64,000 nucleotides of DNA from positions 9,754,771 through 9,818,770 of the forward strand of contig JAQFVV010000018.1 in NCBI GenBank assembly GCA_028023455.1. Direction: 5' to 3'. The position numbers and the translations under genes were made by a program. The DNA is from Epiperipatus broadwayi (Eukaryota; Onychophora; Udeonychophora; Euonychophora; Peripatidae). The notes under the pieces were generated by a model that was not told the DNA's origin, searched no databases, and saw nothing but the letters and a program-made list of their open reading frames with translations. Of the stretch, positions 12,141 through 24,100 are shown one piece after another (position 1 is the stretch's first letter; the number at the start of each line of letters is the position of its first letter).

Positions 12141-13731
12141 TGAGAATTGAAATCTACAAATATGAAGCTGTAGGAAGATTTTGACATATAGGATAAAGCC
12201 AATTTATGTTGGGTTTGTAAACATAATATGCATAAAAATTACTTGTCTGAACAGTGACAGCATTATTATTTGAATTATCTTCAATAAAAGTTGTATACTT
12301 TACAAAATAATTTGAAATTAAAAAACTATATTATGTTTACAATGCATTCTATGAATAATTAATGTAAATCAGAAATTTTAAGAATATATGCATTATTAGA
12401 AAAATGATGAGTTTCCTGAGACCAGTACTGTGCTGAGCAATTAATTTGCTGAGGTTCTCAATCTTGATATCTTCAATGTTAAAGTTGAAGTAATTTTACT
12501 GTATTTCCTAAGTGAAGAAAGGTGATTACCAACACCTTTCATTCTGAGAGTCTAGGATTTTCAACTATATAGTTCTAATGTCATTACCACCTACCTCCAC
12601 TTATAGTTTTATTATGTTATTTTTACAATATTCTGTTTAAATTAGTGCTTCATCAAGATGATATCTGATTTCCATGTTGAGACATTGGTTTCATGAGCTA
12701 ATACCACTAGTACTTGTAAGGTGAGCCATTGGAACATCCATTAGGCCCAAGATTTCAATTTCTCATGTGATTAGAAAAAGTGTAAATTTCTTTGCTTTTT
12801 TTTGGGAATTTTTTCCCAATATTTTAAAAGTTGCATTAAGGGATATATGACAAAATTAAAGCTTCCGCTACAGAAAAAAAGTTTTTTTAAAAAAGAATTA
12901 TTAAAGATATAAGATATTTTAAAATTAGTTTAATTATATCTCGAAAATTTCTTATTTACTTTCTTTGTTGATTTAAACTTAAATTCTTTACATTTATATA
13001 TATAAAAGATAAATAGGTCTATAAAAACTTTATTTGGTGAAGCAATTTTTCCAGTTTTATTTCATTTCGTAAATTTTTCAACTATGCTGTTAAGTTTAAA
13101 CATATTTACCTTCAGTGTATGTGAAACTATATTTAATGGATTCTAAATTGTATACTAATCTTTTCATTTCAACAACATTTGGACTAACTTCCATGACTTA
13201 TCATTAATAAATTTTCACATCCAAAATTCAAATAATCTACTTTTTATTGAAATGAAGAGGTTGAAAATATCAGTGTAAAAGAAATATTCTCTTATAAAAT
13301 ACTTCACAATATATTACAAACACATTTCAAATATATATAAAGCTAAAACAATCACTGATAGTATTCACAAATAATAGCATGCAGTATTTGGAAAATTAAA
13401 CAATTTTTTCTATGTAATACAGTATGTCATTATTATAAGTAGAAGAAAAATAAACAGAATAAAAACAAATAAAAGTAGATATCTAAAAAAATACCAAATA
13501 ATTGTTCATTCATTTTAACAAAATACCTTATATAACATATACTATTATTAAAATTTAAGAAATATGAAGGCAAAATTAAAGCCCTTGGGAATCCTCAATT
13601 AACAGAAGTTTCAAAGTATTTGAAACCCATGACATGGGCATAGCAGATAGATGCCTTTCTTCATTATATAAAGCCGTTTAGAAGCATTATTTTTTTACAT
13701 ACATTTATAAATAAGCAACAATTAAAATTAC
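12141..13731 (-). other. probable intron of the GPB5 gene
   Basis: Starts on the minus strand with GTAATT directly after the exon at 13732. A+T-rich, no coding frame; no matching downstream exon could be found, so the intron probably runs further left. Confidence 0.4.
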
Positions 13732-13965
13732 CTCGTAAGAGTCACAACGGCCCCAACAACCAAATGTTGTAACTGAATCCCAACATTTTTTGTCTTGCAA
13801 ATCCAACCGTTTTACTTGAAATGAAAATTCTCTTCGATGGCATTCTATGGTTTCTTCCAGATTCACTTTTCCACTCAGACTTTTACAATTCAGAGCGATT
13901 AAGATTAAATGAGTGTTGAGCCATATAAACCATTTAGGATGATAGAAAATCATAGAATTACATTT
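13732..13965 (-). CDS. GPB5: glycoprotein hormone beta-5 (thyrostimulin beta), first coding exon
   Basis: This exon encodes the N-terminal 74 residues of a secreted cystine-knot hormone subunit; in other animals GPB5 pairs with GPA2 and acts on a leucine-rich-repeat G-protein-coupled receptor. The start ATG is at 13951-13953. Residues 1-28 look like a signal peptide (hydrophobic core FIWLNTHLILIAL, then SLSG). The mature part has C39 in ECHRREFSFQV, C57 in KKCWDSV, and C66/C70 in GCWGRCDSYE; this spacing and the CWGRC motif are the GPB5 signature. The exon starts after a pyrimidine-rich acceptor ending in AG (13966-13967) and ends exactly on a codon before GTAATT (donor at 13730-13731), a phase-0 junction. 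The rest of the knot should be in a later exon to the left, which I could not find in the window. It could be a related beta subunit, but the match favours GPB5. Confidence 0.88.
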
Positions 13966-14644
13966 CTAAAACAAAATGCAGAATATTTGTAAATACATTT
14001 GTTGTTGTTATGAGTTATAGGCAAGTGGAATACCAAGCAATTGGGTATTACAATTAGACGACAAGACTTAACACAATTTATTATAACGTCTCAATATTTA
14101 AAGTTATAACAAATTTTAATGAATCCTTTATTTTACACCATTAGATGATTTGCAAATATAATACATGTATTTCGGAGAATTTTTTTTTTTAAAAAAGTAT
14201 TATTTAAGCAACACTCGAAATAATAAAATATGTTAAAACTTATATTTAAAATTTTCTTTCTTACGAGACTTATAATAAATTGTATTTTTTTTTTTTTTTT
14301 TAAATATATATATACAGCAGACGCAGTATAAGCACAGTTACCATCAATTTAGCGCAGCCTGTGATTTTTTTTTTTTTCTAAATTCTTACCTTAAATTGCT
14401 CCATAAACTTTATTTGTTCCAGCAAAATGTTTGTAGGGTTTTTTTTTTTCACATTTAGATTTACGAAAAGATTGTCTCTTTATATATATACTGTCATTTA
14501 TTTGAAGAATAAAATCGGAAAGAAATCAAATTAATTACCTAGATTAATGCCAAACAACGATATTTTAAAATTAATTTAAAATATCTTGATTGCTTTGAAA
14601 TTCTGATAGCACATTGTATGAATTTTTAAATAAGATTACAAGCC
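13966..14644. other. 5' flank or upstream intron of GPB5
   Basis: Acceptor-side sequence followed by several poly-T runs (about 14177, 14286, 14366, 14440). No TATA or other promoter element could be assigned. Confidence 0.35.
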
Positions 14645-14798
14645 CAAACAAACGATATGTTGATTAGATAAAATATATTTATACAAGAAGTTAAAATACT
14701 TTAAGAAGTACAGTCAATCCTCAAACAAACGATATGTTGATTAGATAAACCATATTTATACAACAAGTTAAAATACTTTAAGAAGTACAGTCAATCCT
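14645..14798. repeat. 77-bp tandem duplication
   Basis: Two adjacent copies, starting at 14645 and 14722, of a unit beginning 'caaacaaacgatatgttgat' and ending 'aagtacagtcaatcc'; they differ at only a few bases, so the duplication is recent. Confidence 0.85.
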
Positions 14799-15287
14799 TT
14801 TTTATATAGAATATTTTTAAACTTACAAATGTTTTCGCTAAAATCCGAGTTTGCAAACTGCGACTGAAATTTCTGCCAATCACAAAGAATTGATTTTAAA
14901 AAAAAAAAATGTCGAAAGACTTCCTAGAAAACTCTTAATAACAATAGAAAAAAATTTTGTGTGTGTGTTATGCTAGTATTCACAAGTTGTAAAGTGTATG
15001 TCTAGTTCAATTACACATTTAATATAAGGTTCAGAAGAAGGGAAGGGTTAGATCTTCAGTGATTTATGTATGAGTCAAGGGTTATTTAGTAATCGTGAAT
15101 GGACTTGGAATGATCAACTAATTGCTTTCTGGGAAAGAAATTTTTTCAAATTGAATTAGTAACTTACTATTGTGTTTACATATGATTGAAATCAGTACAG
15201 ACTTGTGTAAATGATTAAATAATAGTTATTTTACAAATATATTCAATCTGTTGTCATACACCTATATACGGATTATTTGTAATAATG
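14799..15287. other. noncoding spacer
   Basis: A+T-rich, no open frame or repeat recognised. Confidence 0.4.
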
Positions 15288-15486
15288 TTTGCTATACTTT
15301 ATGCCTGAAATGTTGGCTTAGTATAGCATTTAGTTACCATGCAACTATTAATATAAAAGGCTTTAGATGCCCTACTAGGTTTACCTAACACTTCCAGCTG
15401 TACTGTGTTAACTTGCCTCATGTTAAGCATGGAGAAACTTCCAATTGTTCTGTAACAGTTTGACTCATGTCTGGTTTAAATTCTAG
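15288..15486. repeat. dispersed repeat, copy a (pair of 17504-17693)
   Basis: Begins 'tttgctatactttatgcct' and ends 'ggtttaaattctag'; the second copy about 2.2 kb away follows it throughout with moderate divergence ('tttgctatactgtatgcct' to 'gatttaaagtctag'). Same orientation. Family not recognised. Confidence 0.6.
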
Positions 15487-15783
15487 CAATGTCTCATTGC
15501 TTTATAGATATATAGTAGACAACATGCATACTGCTATTCAGTTCTGACAGTAATTTGATTTTAATTCAGCTGGACTGAGCATTATTGTGTGTAGGACCTG
15601 TTTTTGCTATTAGATATATCTTATCTATTAGTTTGCATGATGAATGCTCAATTCAATCAGGATAAGATGGATTATGAACTAGTATTTGAGATATAATACT
15701 CCCTAACTCTGGCTAAAATTAATTCCACAAATTGTAGTCATTCAGATGCTTTGACAGATGTCTTTAGCAGGCCCATTATCTTT

Positions 15784-15960
15784 ATTTGTAGATCTGGTGA
15801 CTTTGACCTTTGTAGGCTCATCACCGCTGGATGGTGACTTCATTGTTGGCTAGAGATTTCACTGTTAGCTGGTGACTCTTCACCATTGACTGATGATTCT
15901 CACTGTTAGCTGGTGACATTTAACCTGTTGGTTAGTGACATATAGTTCAATATCAGCTGG
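15784..15960. repeat. degenerate minisatellite
   Basis: Five or so imperfect units of about 25-30 bases built round 'tcactgttagctggtgac'. The copies differ at many bases, so the array is old. Confidence 0.55.
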
Positions 15961-16519
15961 TTTCTATCCATTTGTTTTGATCATCACTTTTCAATGCTTT
16001 TAATTTGATCACAATTCCTGGAATCTATTTGGTAATTTCTTTGAATATATGTTATAGAACTTGGTTACATATCTGCATTTTAGCACTTTTGTTTTCAGGA
16101 TTGTTCTAGGATTCAATTACCATTTATTATCAACCATATCTGGGTAGACTCTTTATAATTTTATTTTTATAAGATTGTTCACTTTTGTCACTGTAAAGCT
16201 GAAGTTATTGAACCAGTCACAAGCTAGTAAATTAATTTTCTTACTAGCTGACCAACAAGAGGCAGATGAATTGTTTTATTAGATACAATAACTAACTCTT
16301 TGTTGACTCAAAAGTGATACTTGATTAGCTTGATAGTCAGTCAATGATTATTTTTTTCTATTAATGATAGCCCATGTATTGTTTTAAGACAATGGACACT
16401 GCAAATCAGTTCTATTGCTATTGGCATATCATCAATAATAATTTTTCATTTGAAAGACAAATCAATGCCTCTCACATAATTTATACAAGCATTAATATCA
16501 TTTGACTTTACATTGCCCT

Positions 16520-17170
16520 TCTGGCTTTTTAGGATGGATTTTTCCATTCTTTTCTGAGCAACAATTTTTTTTTTAAGACAAGCAACTTCTGTGTGACCAA
16601 CATGCTTCTAATATCTACACACTGTATCCAGGTGGAGACATTCGGTGGGTATTCTAGTTTGTACATCTATACGAATCTCTAACAATACTATTGTCAATAA
16701 TATCCCATAAGTTCATTCTGATTGAGAAAATCTTTAAATAATCTGGCTTTCTGATCCCCAGCATTAATTATGGGACTACTGCTTTTCATTAATGGAGTGG
16801 GTCTGAATCAATGTGGACTCAGCTGAAGTCAGCTGAGAAAAAGCTGAATTAAATCTATCAGGATCTATCACCAGCTTGACTCTAAGTTCATGGTCTTTCA
16901 TTCTATAAACAAAATAATTTCTCAAGGCTTGACTGAGGAAGTCCTTGGGGTCATAGTTAAATGCAAGCTTGGGGCAAAATTTCTCACTTTTCTCCCCTCT
17001 CCTTGAGTACAGACAATGAAGTGATATCTGTATTATCATTCAGGGTTTTGGCAGAAAAGTTTGATGTAGTACTTTATCAAATTCAAACTCAGCTGGCAGC
17101 AGAAATGCAATTAACCAACTTTCAAGATGGGCCAGATCAAACTTTTAACGAGCCAATTGTAATCATTTTG
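16520..17170 (-). pseudogene. Gypsy-type gag remnant, minus strand
   Basis: A second, independent Gag relic. The 87-codon frame at 16776-17039 contains DPKDFLSQALRNYFVYRMKD and HELRVKLVIDPDRFNSAFSQ, which resemble the C-terminal capsid of many invertebrate Gypsy Gags. Further along, at 16619-16578, lies CRY, a stop where the second Cys is expected, then KHVGHTEVAC: a CCHC zinc knuckle with that one position destroyed. Reading on to about 15.9 kb hints at protease, but not convincingly. No LTRs were found, so this is a fragment. Confidence 0.65.
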
Positions 17171-17503
17171 ATTTTTTTTTTGTCAAGAGAGAAAAAAAAA
17201 ATTATTTCATTTTTCTTTATGGTTAATGAGTAACCATTCGCGTTTGATTATTTAATTTTTAGTGATGCACTAATGATGTTAGCTGTCAGTTTTTGTAATT
17301 AATGTCAAAATCTAAATAACCATGGGGTAAAATTCTGTTGTAATTGCACCAAATCTATAGTGTATATATGATTTCAATAAACACAGACATATAAATATGA
17401 ATAATATTTATTATAAAAATATACAATATATTCACAAATGCATTTAAGACTTTAAGTCTAATTGGTGTATATGTATACTATATATAAATTATATACAATA
17501 ATA

Positions 17504-17693
17504 TTTGCTATACTGTATGCCTAATTGGCTTGGTATAGCATTTAATTGCCATGAAACTATTAATATAATGAATTTCAGGTTCTCGGTTTACTTAACATTT
17601 CCAGCTGTATTGCGATAATTTGCTTCACGTCTAGGTATGGTGACACTTTGAGTTATTCTGTGACAGCTTATCTTGTACCTGATTTAAAGTCTA
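17504..17693. repeat. dispersed repeat, copy b (pair of 15288-15486)
   Basis: Same family as 15288-15486 in the same orientation. Its right end is cut exactly where the hAT-like terminal fragment begins. Confidence 0.6.
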
Positions 17694-17758
17694 GTGACCC
17701 CTGTAAAAAGGTTGTTCAACTCTCAAAGGGGTCATGACCCACAGGTTGAGAACCGCTG
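17694..17758 (-). mobile_element. hAT transposon end (SPIN/Charlie-like terminal fragment)
   Basis: On the minus strand it begins 'cagcggttctcaacctgtgg' and continues 'gtcatgacccctttgagag', ending with 'acaggggtcac'. The opening is the well-known terminal inverted repeat of animal hAT elements of the Charlie/SPIN type, where 'gtcgcgacccc' is usual; here CG has become TG/CA. Only one end is present, with no partner inverted repeat or transposase nearby. Confidence 0.7.
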
Positions 17759-18003
17759 GTATAGACATATGGTACATATCGTTTATTATTTATTTATTAT
17801 GTGAATTTTTTTAGACCGCTTAAATAATAAAATATAAAGCATTAAAGGGTAAAATTATAATAATCAAAAAAGCAAGTCATATATAATGTGACATTACTTT
17901 TATAAGCTTGTATTTACAAAAAATCAATACAGAGTGTACCAATAGCTAAAACAAGCTCTTTATTAATGTGTGGTATGAGAAAATATTTAAAAATCTCTAT
18001 CCA

Positions 18004-18072
18004 GAACACTTCTATCTCCAGACCAACTGGTTATGAGCTTATGGCTCACATCAGTGGAGAGCTAGAATATTC
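18004..18072 (-). ncRNA. degenerate type I hammerhead ribozyme, copy 1
   Basis: Minus strand: distal stem I GAATAT/GTGTTC, internal loop, proximal stem I TCTCCA/TGGAGA (6 of 6 paired), then core CTGATG, stem II GAGC/GCTC with loop CATAA, and stem III ACC/GGT with loop AGTT, followed by C as the cleavage-site base. The three-stem layout is complete, but the core is damaged: the last A of CUGAUGA is U, and GAAA reads ATAA. Predicted inactive. Confidence 0.65.
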
Positions 18073-18417
18073 AGACACTAGATATAAAATATCAACTCAA
18101 AACCCAGCACTTATTTCATATGTAATATTTAAGTAGAAACTCTGAAATTTTTGGACATGGAAATGTCTTTAAATCCAGCTATCTAACTTAAATAGCTATA
18201 TGGGACTGAACTAAATTCAGATCTATCATATTTTAATAGCCTGCATAGCCAAAGCCTTAAAGGTAAAATTATAATCAAAAAAGCAAGTCATATATAACAT
18301 GACATTACTTTTATAAGCTTGTATTTACAAAAATGCAATACAGAGAGCATACCAATAGCGCAAACAAGCTCTTAATTAATAAGTGTGGTATGAGAAAATA
18401 TTTAGAATCTCTATCTA

Positions 18418-18486
18418 GAACATTCCCATCTCCAGATCAACTGGTTTCGAGCTTATGTCTCACATCAGTGGAGAGCTAGAATATTT
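18418..18486 (-). ncRNA. degenerate type I hammerhead ribozyme, copy 2
   Basis: Same fold 414 bases along. Here GAAA is intact but the last A of CUGAUGA is still U, stem II has one mismatch (GAGA/GCTC), and stem III one mismatch (ACC/GAT). Proximal stem I TCTCCA/TGGAGA is perfect. Probably weak or inactive. Confidence 0.65.
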
Positions 18487-18598
18487 GGACACTAGATAAC
18501 CCCACATCCTAAAACCATATATTGGTCAATTGGAGAGCTAGAATATTTGGACACTAGATAACACCCACATCCTAAAACCATATATTGGTCAATCAGAG
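18471..18598. repeat. tandem duplication of about 64 bp at the end of the unit
   Basis: The stretch from 'gagagctagaatatttggac' to 'ccatatattggtcaat' is present twice in a row with about one base change. The unit contains one stem I strand of the hammerhead. Confidence 0.75.
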
Positions 18599-21149
18599 TG
18601 GCCATAGATATTATGCTGAATTGAGGGTTAAATTAAATGATAGATGTGATTTTCAATTGAAGTTAGCAGAAAGGAAAACGCATGAGATAACATCAGAAAA
18701 AATGGGTTCAATAAGGTATAATGAGAGTATGTCCAGGTGTGCTTTAGTCAACTGAGACTTAGGAGCTGATCCATGCAGAATGATGGACACTCCAATATTC
18801 AGTTAGTCTTTAAAAAAATCCACTAAGTCTCAGAAGGATTAAGGCTAATGAGTTGACTGTGCCTTCTATAATATAGAAACATGTTGCCCATTGAGTTCAT
18901 GCCACACAACTATCATAATGATAAAAACAAACTAAAGAGACCCATATATAAATCTCACTTTACCATGAGGCAAAGGATAAAGTGAGAGTGTAAAGAGGTA
19001 GAAGTATGGTTGAGAAAACAGCAGGAGCTAAAGTAAATAGGCTTTATAACCCTCTTAAAAGAAGAAAGGAAAAGTAAAGAATGATCCAATGCAAAATGTA
19101 CATGCACACTAGTTAAGTATTAAAATTTTATTAGGGCCATAAAATTTTAATCCTGTAAGGGAAAGGGAGTTATAAGGGTAGCTTACAATCCATTTCAAAC
19201 TCTCCCTTACATATCCACAGTAATAGACTAAACCCATAAAAAGCAAGCTGAAATAATAGGCTAAAAATCATGTGCAAACATACATATAAATGCACACACA
19301 CTTGAAGTTTGTTTAATAAGCATTAAACCAAGATAATGTTGAAGTAAAATAAATGCTTTTTAATGAAAAACAACAGCTTAATCTTAGAGACCTCATATAT
19401 ATACCAATTATGACTTGTTTGTTGATATGTAGATATCATGATAGCAGACAGTAATTTAGTCAATGTGATGACCTTGGCTCAAATCTATCTAAGCAACTAA
19501 GTATTGGAAAGTGAGAATAGAATGTTACTATGTAAATTTATTACATAATTTAATTATGTAACATCAAAAAACATTAATTCCCATAACAATAGGCACCCTG
19601 TAGTCATAGAAAAGGAAGTTGAAAATATGAGTTTGCTAAACAATAGAAACGACAGTCAAGTATAAAATCAAACCCAAGTTATTTCCACTCTCATGTTTTA
19701 TCAAGTGTTATAATCATGGCAAACAGCAAATAGCTTAATATCAGACATCAATAAGATGGATCATGTGTTCAAAGATATCCATTCTGCATAGGATGTTTGA
19801 AATGGTAAAAATCAATAAATTTTAGATGCATAATCAAATGATTAAATTAATTCTATAGTGATAATTGAAGACAGAAAACTGCACAATCAAATGTTATATA
19901 GTCAGCACATACTGATAAGTGATGGAATAAGACTTTCCTTCATGTAAATTCACTCAATACCAATCATAAGCTGAAGAAAATTTAAATTTTTTTAAAAATT
20001 AACAATGTGTTTTGACTAGATAAACATTCCATAGAACCGAGAGCTGTCTAAATTGCCATGAAGCATGATGTTGTAACTCACCTGTATAAATATTGCCTAG
20101 AAAAATGTCTAATCAGAAGTGTCCGAGTGGAGCGTGAAAATGAGTGATGGCTGAAATGGATAGGAGAGTCTAGAGAATGATGGAGGAGCTATCAGAACAG
20201 ATTGTACACATGAAAGATACTAATGTTTAAATTATAAACTTTAATCAGGAAGATTTGAACAAAATCAAAATTATAAAGTTATATATTTTTTTAAAATTTA
20301 CTTTATATATTTGTAAAATTCTACTTTCATTATACTTCAGCATATTTTCAATTGGGAGAGTCCATTCCATAAGAAGCAATGTAATGCAGGGGTGAATGTT
20401 TATTAAGTTGGAAAAGGTTTTTTTGTTTGTAAATAAAATTTAGGTTAATTCCCTCCATAGTGACTTAACATTTGGTCATCATAATCATCATATAGTATGG
20501 TGTGAGGTAAGAATTTTTGAAGCTCTTCCATATTAATTTGTAATCACTAGGACAGGACAGAATTTACATTATTGGTTTGTCTAACTAACAATTGTTACGT
20601 TCAGTTATTTGGTATGAATGACTAACACTCTTGGGTGAATGTATCTTTTCTATCAACAATAGGAACTTGTATATGGGGGGGGGATCCCAAAGAATATTTT
20701 TTCAGCAGAAATTGGATCATGGAGCTATTGGACATAGTGATATAGTTTTGTAAATAGTTATTTAGCTTCATGATCATCATCATAATGAAATAACTTTTCT
20801 TCTATTTTATTTTTTCCACTTTTAGTTCATCATTGACTTTGTATATAGGGAGTCTCTTAATGCATATCTACCATGGACCATGGGTTGGTATAATGAATAA
20901 TTTAGTTATTGAAATATATGAGACACATATAAGCACATTTTTTGCTTTACGAATAGAATTTCAATTTTTATCTGTTGTTAATAAAATTTGTTAATGTGTT
21001 TTAAATCAAATTGGTCTCTAGTTTATCAAACTTGTTCATACACTCATTCGTTAATTTAATTTATTAAATATATATAGGCACACACATGCAGATTATAATA
21101 CATAACATCATAATAGGGTTCTAGGTCAATGAAAACTTAGTTGCTACAT
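18599..21149. other. noncoding; a weak coiled-coil-like fragment near 20.14 kb
   Basis: No supported gene. At 20143-20230 the plus strand reads MAEMDRRV, a stop, then RMMEELSEQIVHMKDTNV, charged and helical like the start of some retroelement Gag proteins, but too short to classify. The rest is A+T-rich. Confidence 0.35.
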
Positions 21150-24100
21150 AAAGTAAATTTACCCCTGAAGAGAGCCAAAGGCAACATTTCTCCCTGGTTT
21201 GAATACTGAGATGTAATGGAATCTGAAAGAGGGCAAGATATGGATGAACTAGTCTAAATTGTATCTAGATTTAATGGGTAAACCAAAAGCTAGTCCATTG
21301 GAGGTGAATATGATCATTGGTTAGTTACTTCATCGCATCATTCACAGCATTCTACCCAACACCCTAGGCTTGACTGTAGTTAGATGTGCTCCCCTCTTCG
21401 GATGGAAAATCTGGACGTTACAAACTAGAAATTCAATTATTATTAATGTTAAATCACAACACGTTACAAATGCCAATATCAGTAGGTTTATTTCATGTAT
21501 TACAATTGTCATATTATCAATCTATATATCATTAATCAATAGTTTAAAAACAAAAATAATCAAAAGAAAAAAGAAATCAAATGTTAAACAAATAACATCT
21601 ATTGTACCACAGTTAATAAAAACAATGAAATAAATAATTGTTTTGGTTTCTAAAGTTATGAGAAGAAACAGACAATCTGCATAGGTAGATCTAAATATTA
21701 AATGTTCATTAAATATCTATTGATTTCACAGAAAATTATTGGTGCCTGCTGAATAACAAATGAAAAACAACCAAAATGTACAATAATTTACAGATGTACA
21801 AGTAGTCTAAAAAATTGAAAGTGATTTATTTAATGATTAGCACGGAAAAATGAGTCATACTTTAAATACAATTAAAGAGTTTATTAAAATCTGAACTGTT
21901 TTAAATTTACGATTTTATGAAAGTTGCAAAAAATGACAAATCAGATGTAGATATTAAATTGTTAAGAATCGTTATTGCACCAGAAAAGCAAGTAAGTTAA
22001 AAAAGGCACGACATACATTTTATTTATTTTTGCATTTTTAAAAAAAAAATTTAATTGTTAAAAAAAGAGATTTTGAAGTATCAAATATACTTTAATATTC
22101 CAAATTTGCATAATTAAAAAAAAGTTATAATGTCAAAGATGATAAAATATCTAACGATTCAAAATACTAATTTAACCCCTGTATCTTTGATTAATAAAAT
22201 GTCATTATTTGGAGTATCAACTATTTTCTTTAGTTAAATGCAGATTCTATCCTTTGCTTATGTATATATAAAACATATATACATATTTGCGTATGTAAAG
22301 TTATTTGATGTAAATCAGGATTTATAATCCAAAGTTTCTTGATTATGGGCATTGTTTTTAATTTATAAAAAGTTTTGTCAACTCCAAAAATAAAAATAAA
22401 ATATAAATTGCTATCTCAGATTCAAGATCACAAAGCAATGACTCTCATATATATATACAATTATAAAAAAAACTAGATAAAATATTAAATTACATATATT
22501 GATACAGGTATATAATAAACCTGTATTTCAATTATTATATAAATTAAAATGAAATGAGAAATAAAAGAATTTGCATTTCAACAATATATGGATAAGAGAA
22601 TAAATTTCTGTTGAATAGATAGAGTAACTCGGCAATAAAATAATATGATCAAACCATATGATATTTGGTTTTGTCATTTTTTCAATACAAATTCTTAAAT
22701 CATTAATAGTTATAATATTAGATCAATAATTTTTAGAGCAAGAGACAAAATTAAATCAACTGTACCTTATATTGCACACTTATATTCTCTATATTACTTT
22801 CAGTATATTAATTTACCCCCTCCCCCTCCTGAAGAAATTGATAATCTAGTCGAAATGAAATTTAAATATTTTATTCTTGTTTTAATATATATACAACTAC
22901 TTACATATATATAAGCACATGAATAAACACATATATATATATACTTTATCATGAATATTTAAAGCAACAAAAAAAAAAAAGTTTTATAAGAGTACTTCTT
23001 TTACAGATGCCAGTAGAGTCAATGAGACTTGTTGACATATATATTATTCTTTGAGATAAAATGAAGACGTAAAAACCTTTTAATTATGAATACAGTATGT
23101 ATCTTTAGTTCTCCTGCTGTTTTGTTCTCTAATAACTAAAGATAATAGAAACTTATTTATAAATTCTGTTATATTTTAATAAAAAGTGAAAATTCTAAAA
23201 AAAATTGCAATAAAACAATAATATTACATGATAGCTATTTATTTTTTACATTGAGTTATTCAAATTAATGTTTTTATCTAAATCTGTAAATCAGTTTTAA
23301 ACTGATGTTTTATGAATACAGTAGTTAAACAATAATAACAAATCATTTATTTCTCTGCCTCACACAATATATAAAAAACGAGCAGCTCTTTACTATAGTG
23401 TCATCTATAGTAAGATTGAGTAATCAGTGATTACAATAAGTATTTCACAAATAATTTATTGGTACTATTATATTGAAATTCTTAAATGGATGTCGCTATA
23501 ATAAAAATGAATTAAATATACACAAATGGCATTACATGATATTTTACTTATGTATTAAAGCTATAATAGTTCTTTCTACAGCACACCGATTAGATTGTGT
23601 AGCAGCTTGAGAATTAAAATTACATTACTTTGGGAAATGAGCACTTTTATCCTTAGTTATTATAGTTTAAAACGGCACAAGGATTTGAAAATTCTTTTGT
23701 ACATATGCACAGTTTATTATTATTTACACAGGAGCAAACTTATTATTCAAAGACTAATGAATGATAAATTTGTCAGACTCAAAAAATGTTGCAGCCATAA
23801 TGCATGAAAATATTTGTACTATAACAATTTGTTATTCTTTGATATGCACTACAATCAGAAAATCGCAGTGAAAGTTGTAATATTTTATTAAGATTAATTT
23901 CCTTTTCCATTCCATTAACAATAATGACTTACTTCAAATGAGTTTTTACTGAATTATATATGTACATATATTACTTTATGTCTATAATATATATATATAT
24001 ATATTTATCATGCATATGCATATTGAAGTCGTAAATCTGTAGTACATATTTAACTTCACTGCCTGATGACATTACATACCTTAAAAGTAGGGTTTGAACC

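Larger units (their letters stand above)
17836..18505 (-). mobile_element. retrozyme-like tandem unit with hammerhead motifs
   Basis: A unit of about 415 bp begins at 17836 ('aaagcattaaagg') and again at 18251 ('aaagccttaaagg'); the second copy runs to about 18495 before diverging. Each copy contains, on the minus strand, a 69-nt hammerhead-like fold at the same relative place (separate entries). Tandem units of a few hundred bases, each with one hammerhead ribozyme and no protein, are how animal and plant retrozymes are organised; their RNAs self-cleave to monomers that circularise and are copied by other elements' reverse transcriptase. No protein frame is present. The retrozyme label is inferred from this layout. 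Confidence 0.6.

Noticed and set aside
20674-20690. Poly-G followed by GATCC, similar to one near 37804
   Set aside because: Two short homopolymer sites without shared flanks; no basis for a feature.
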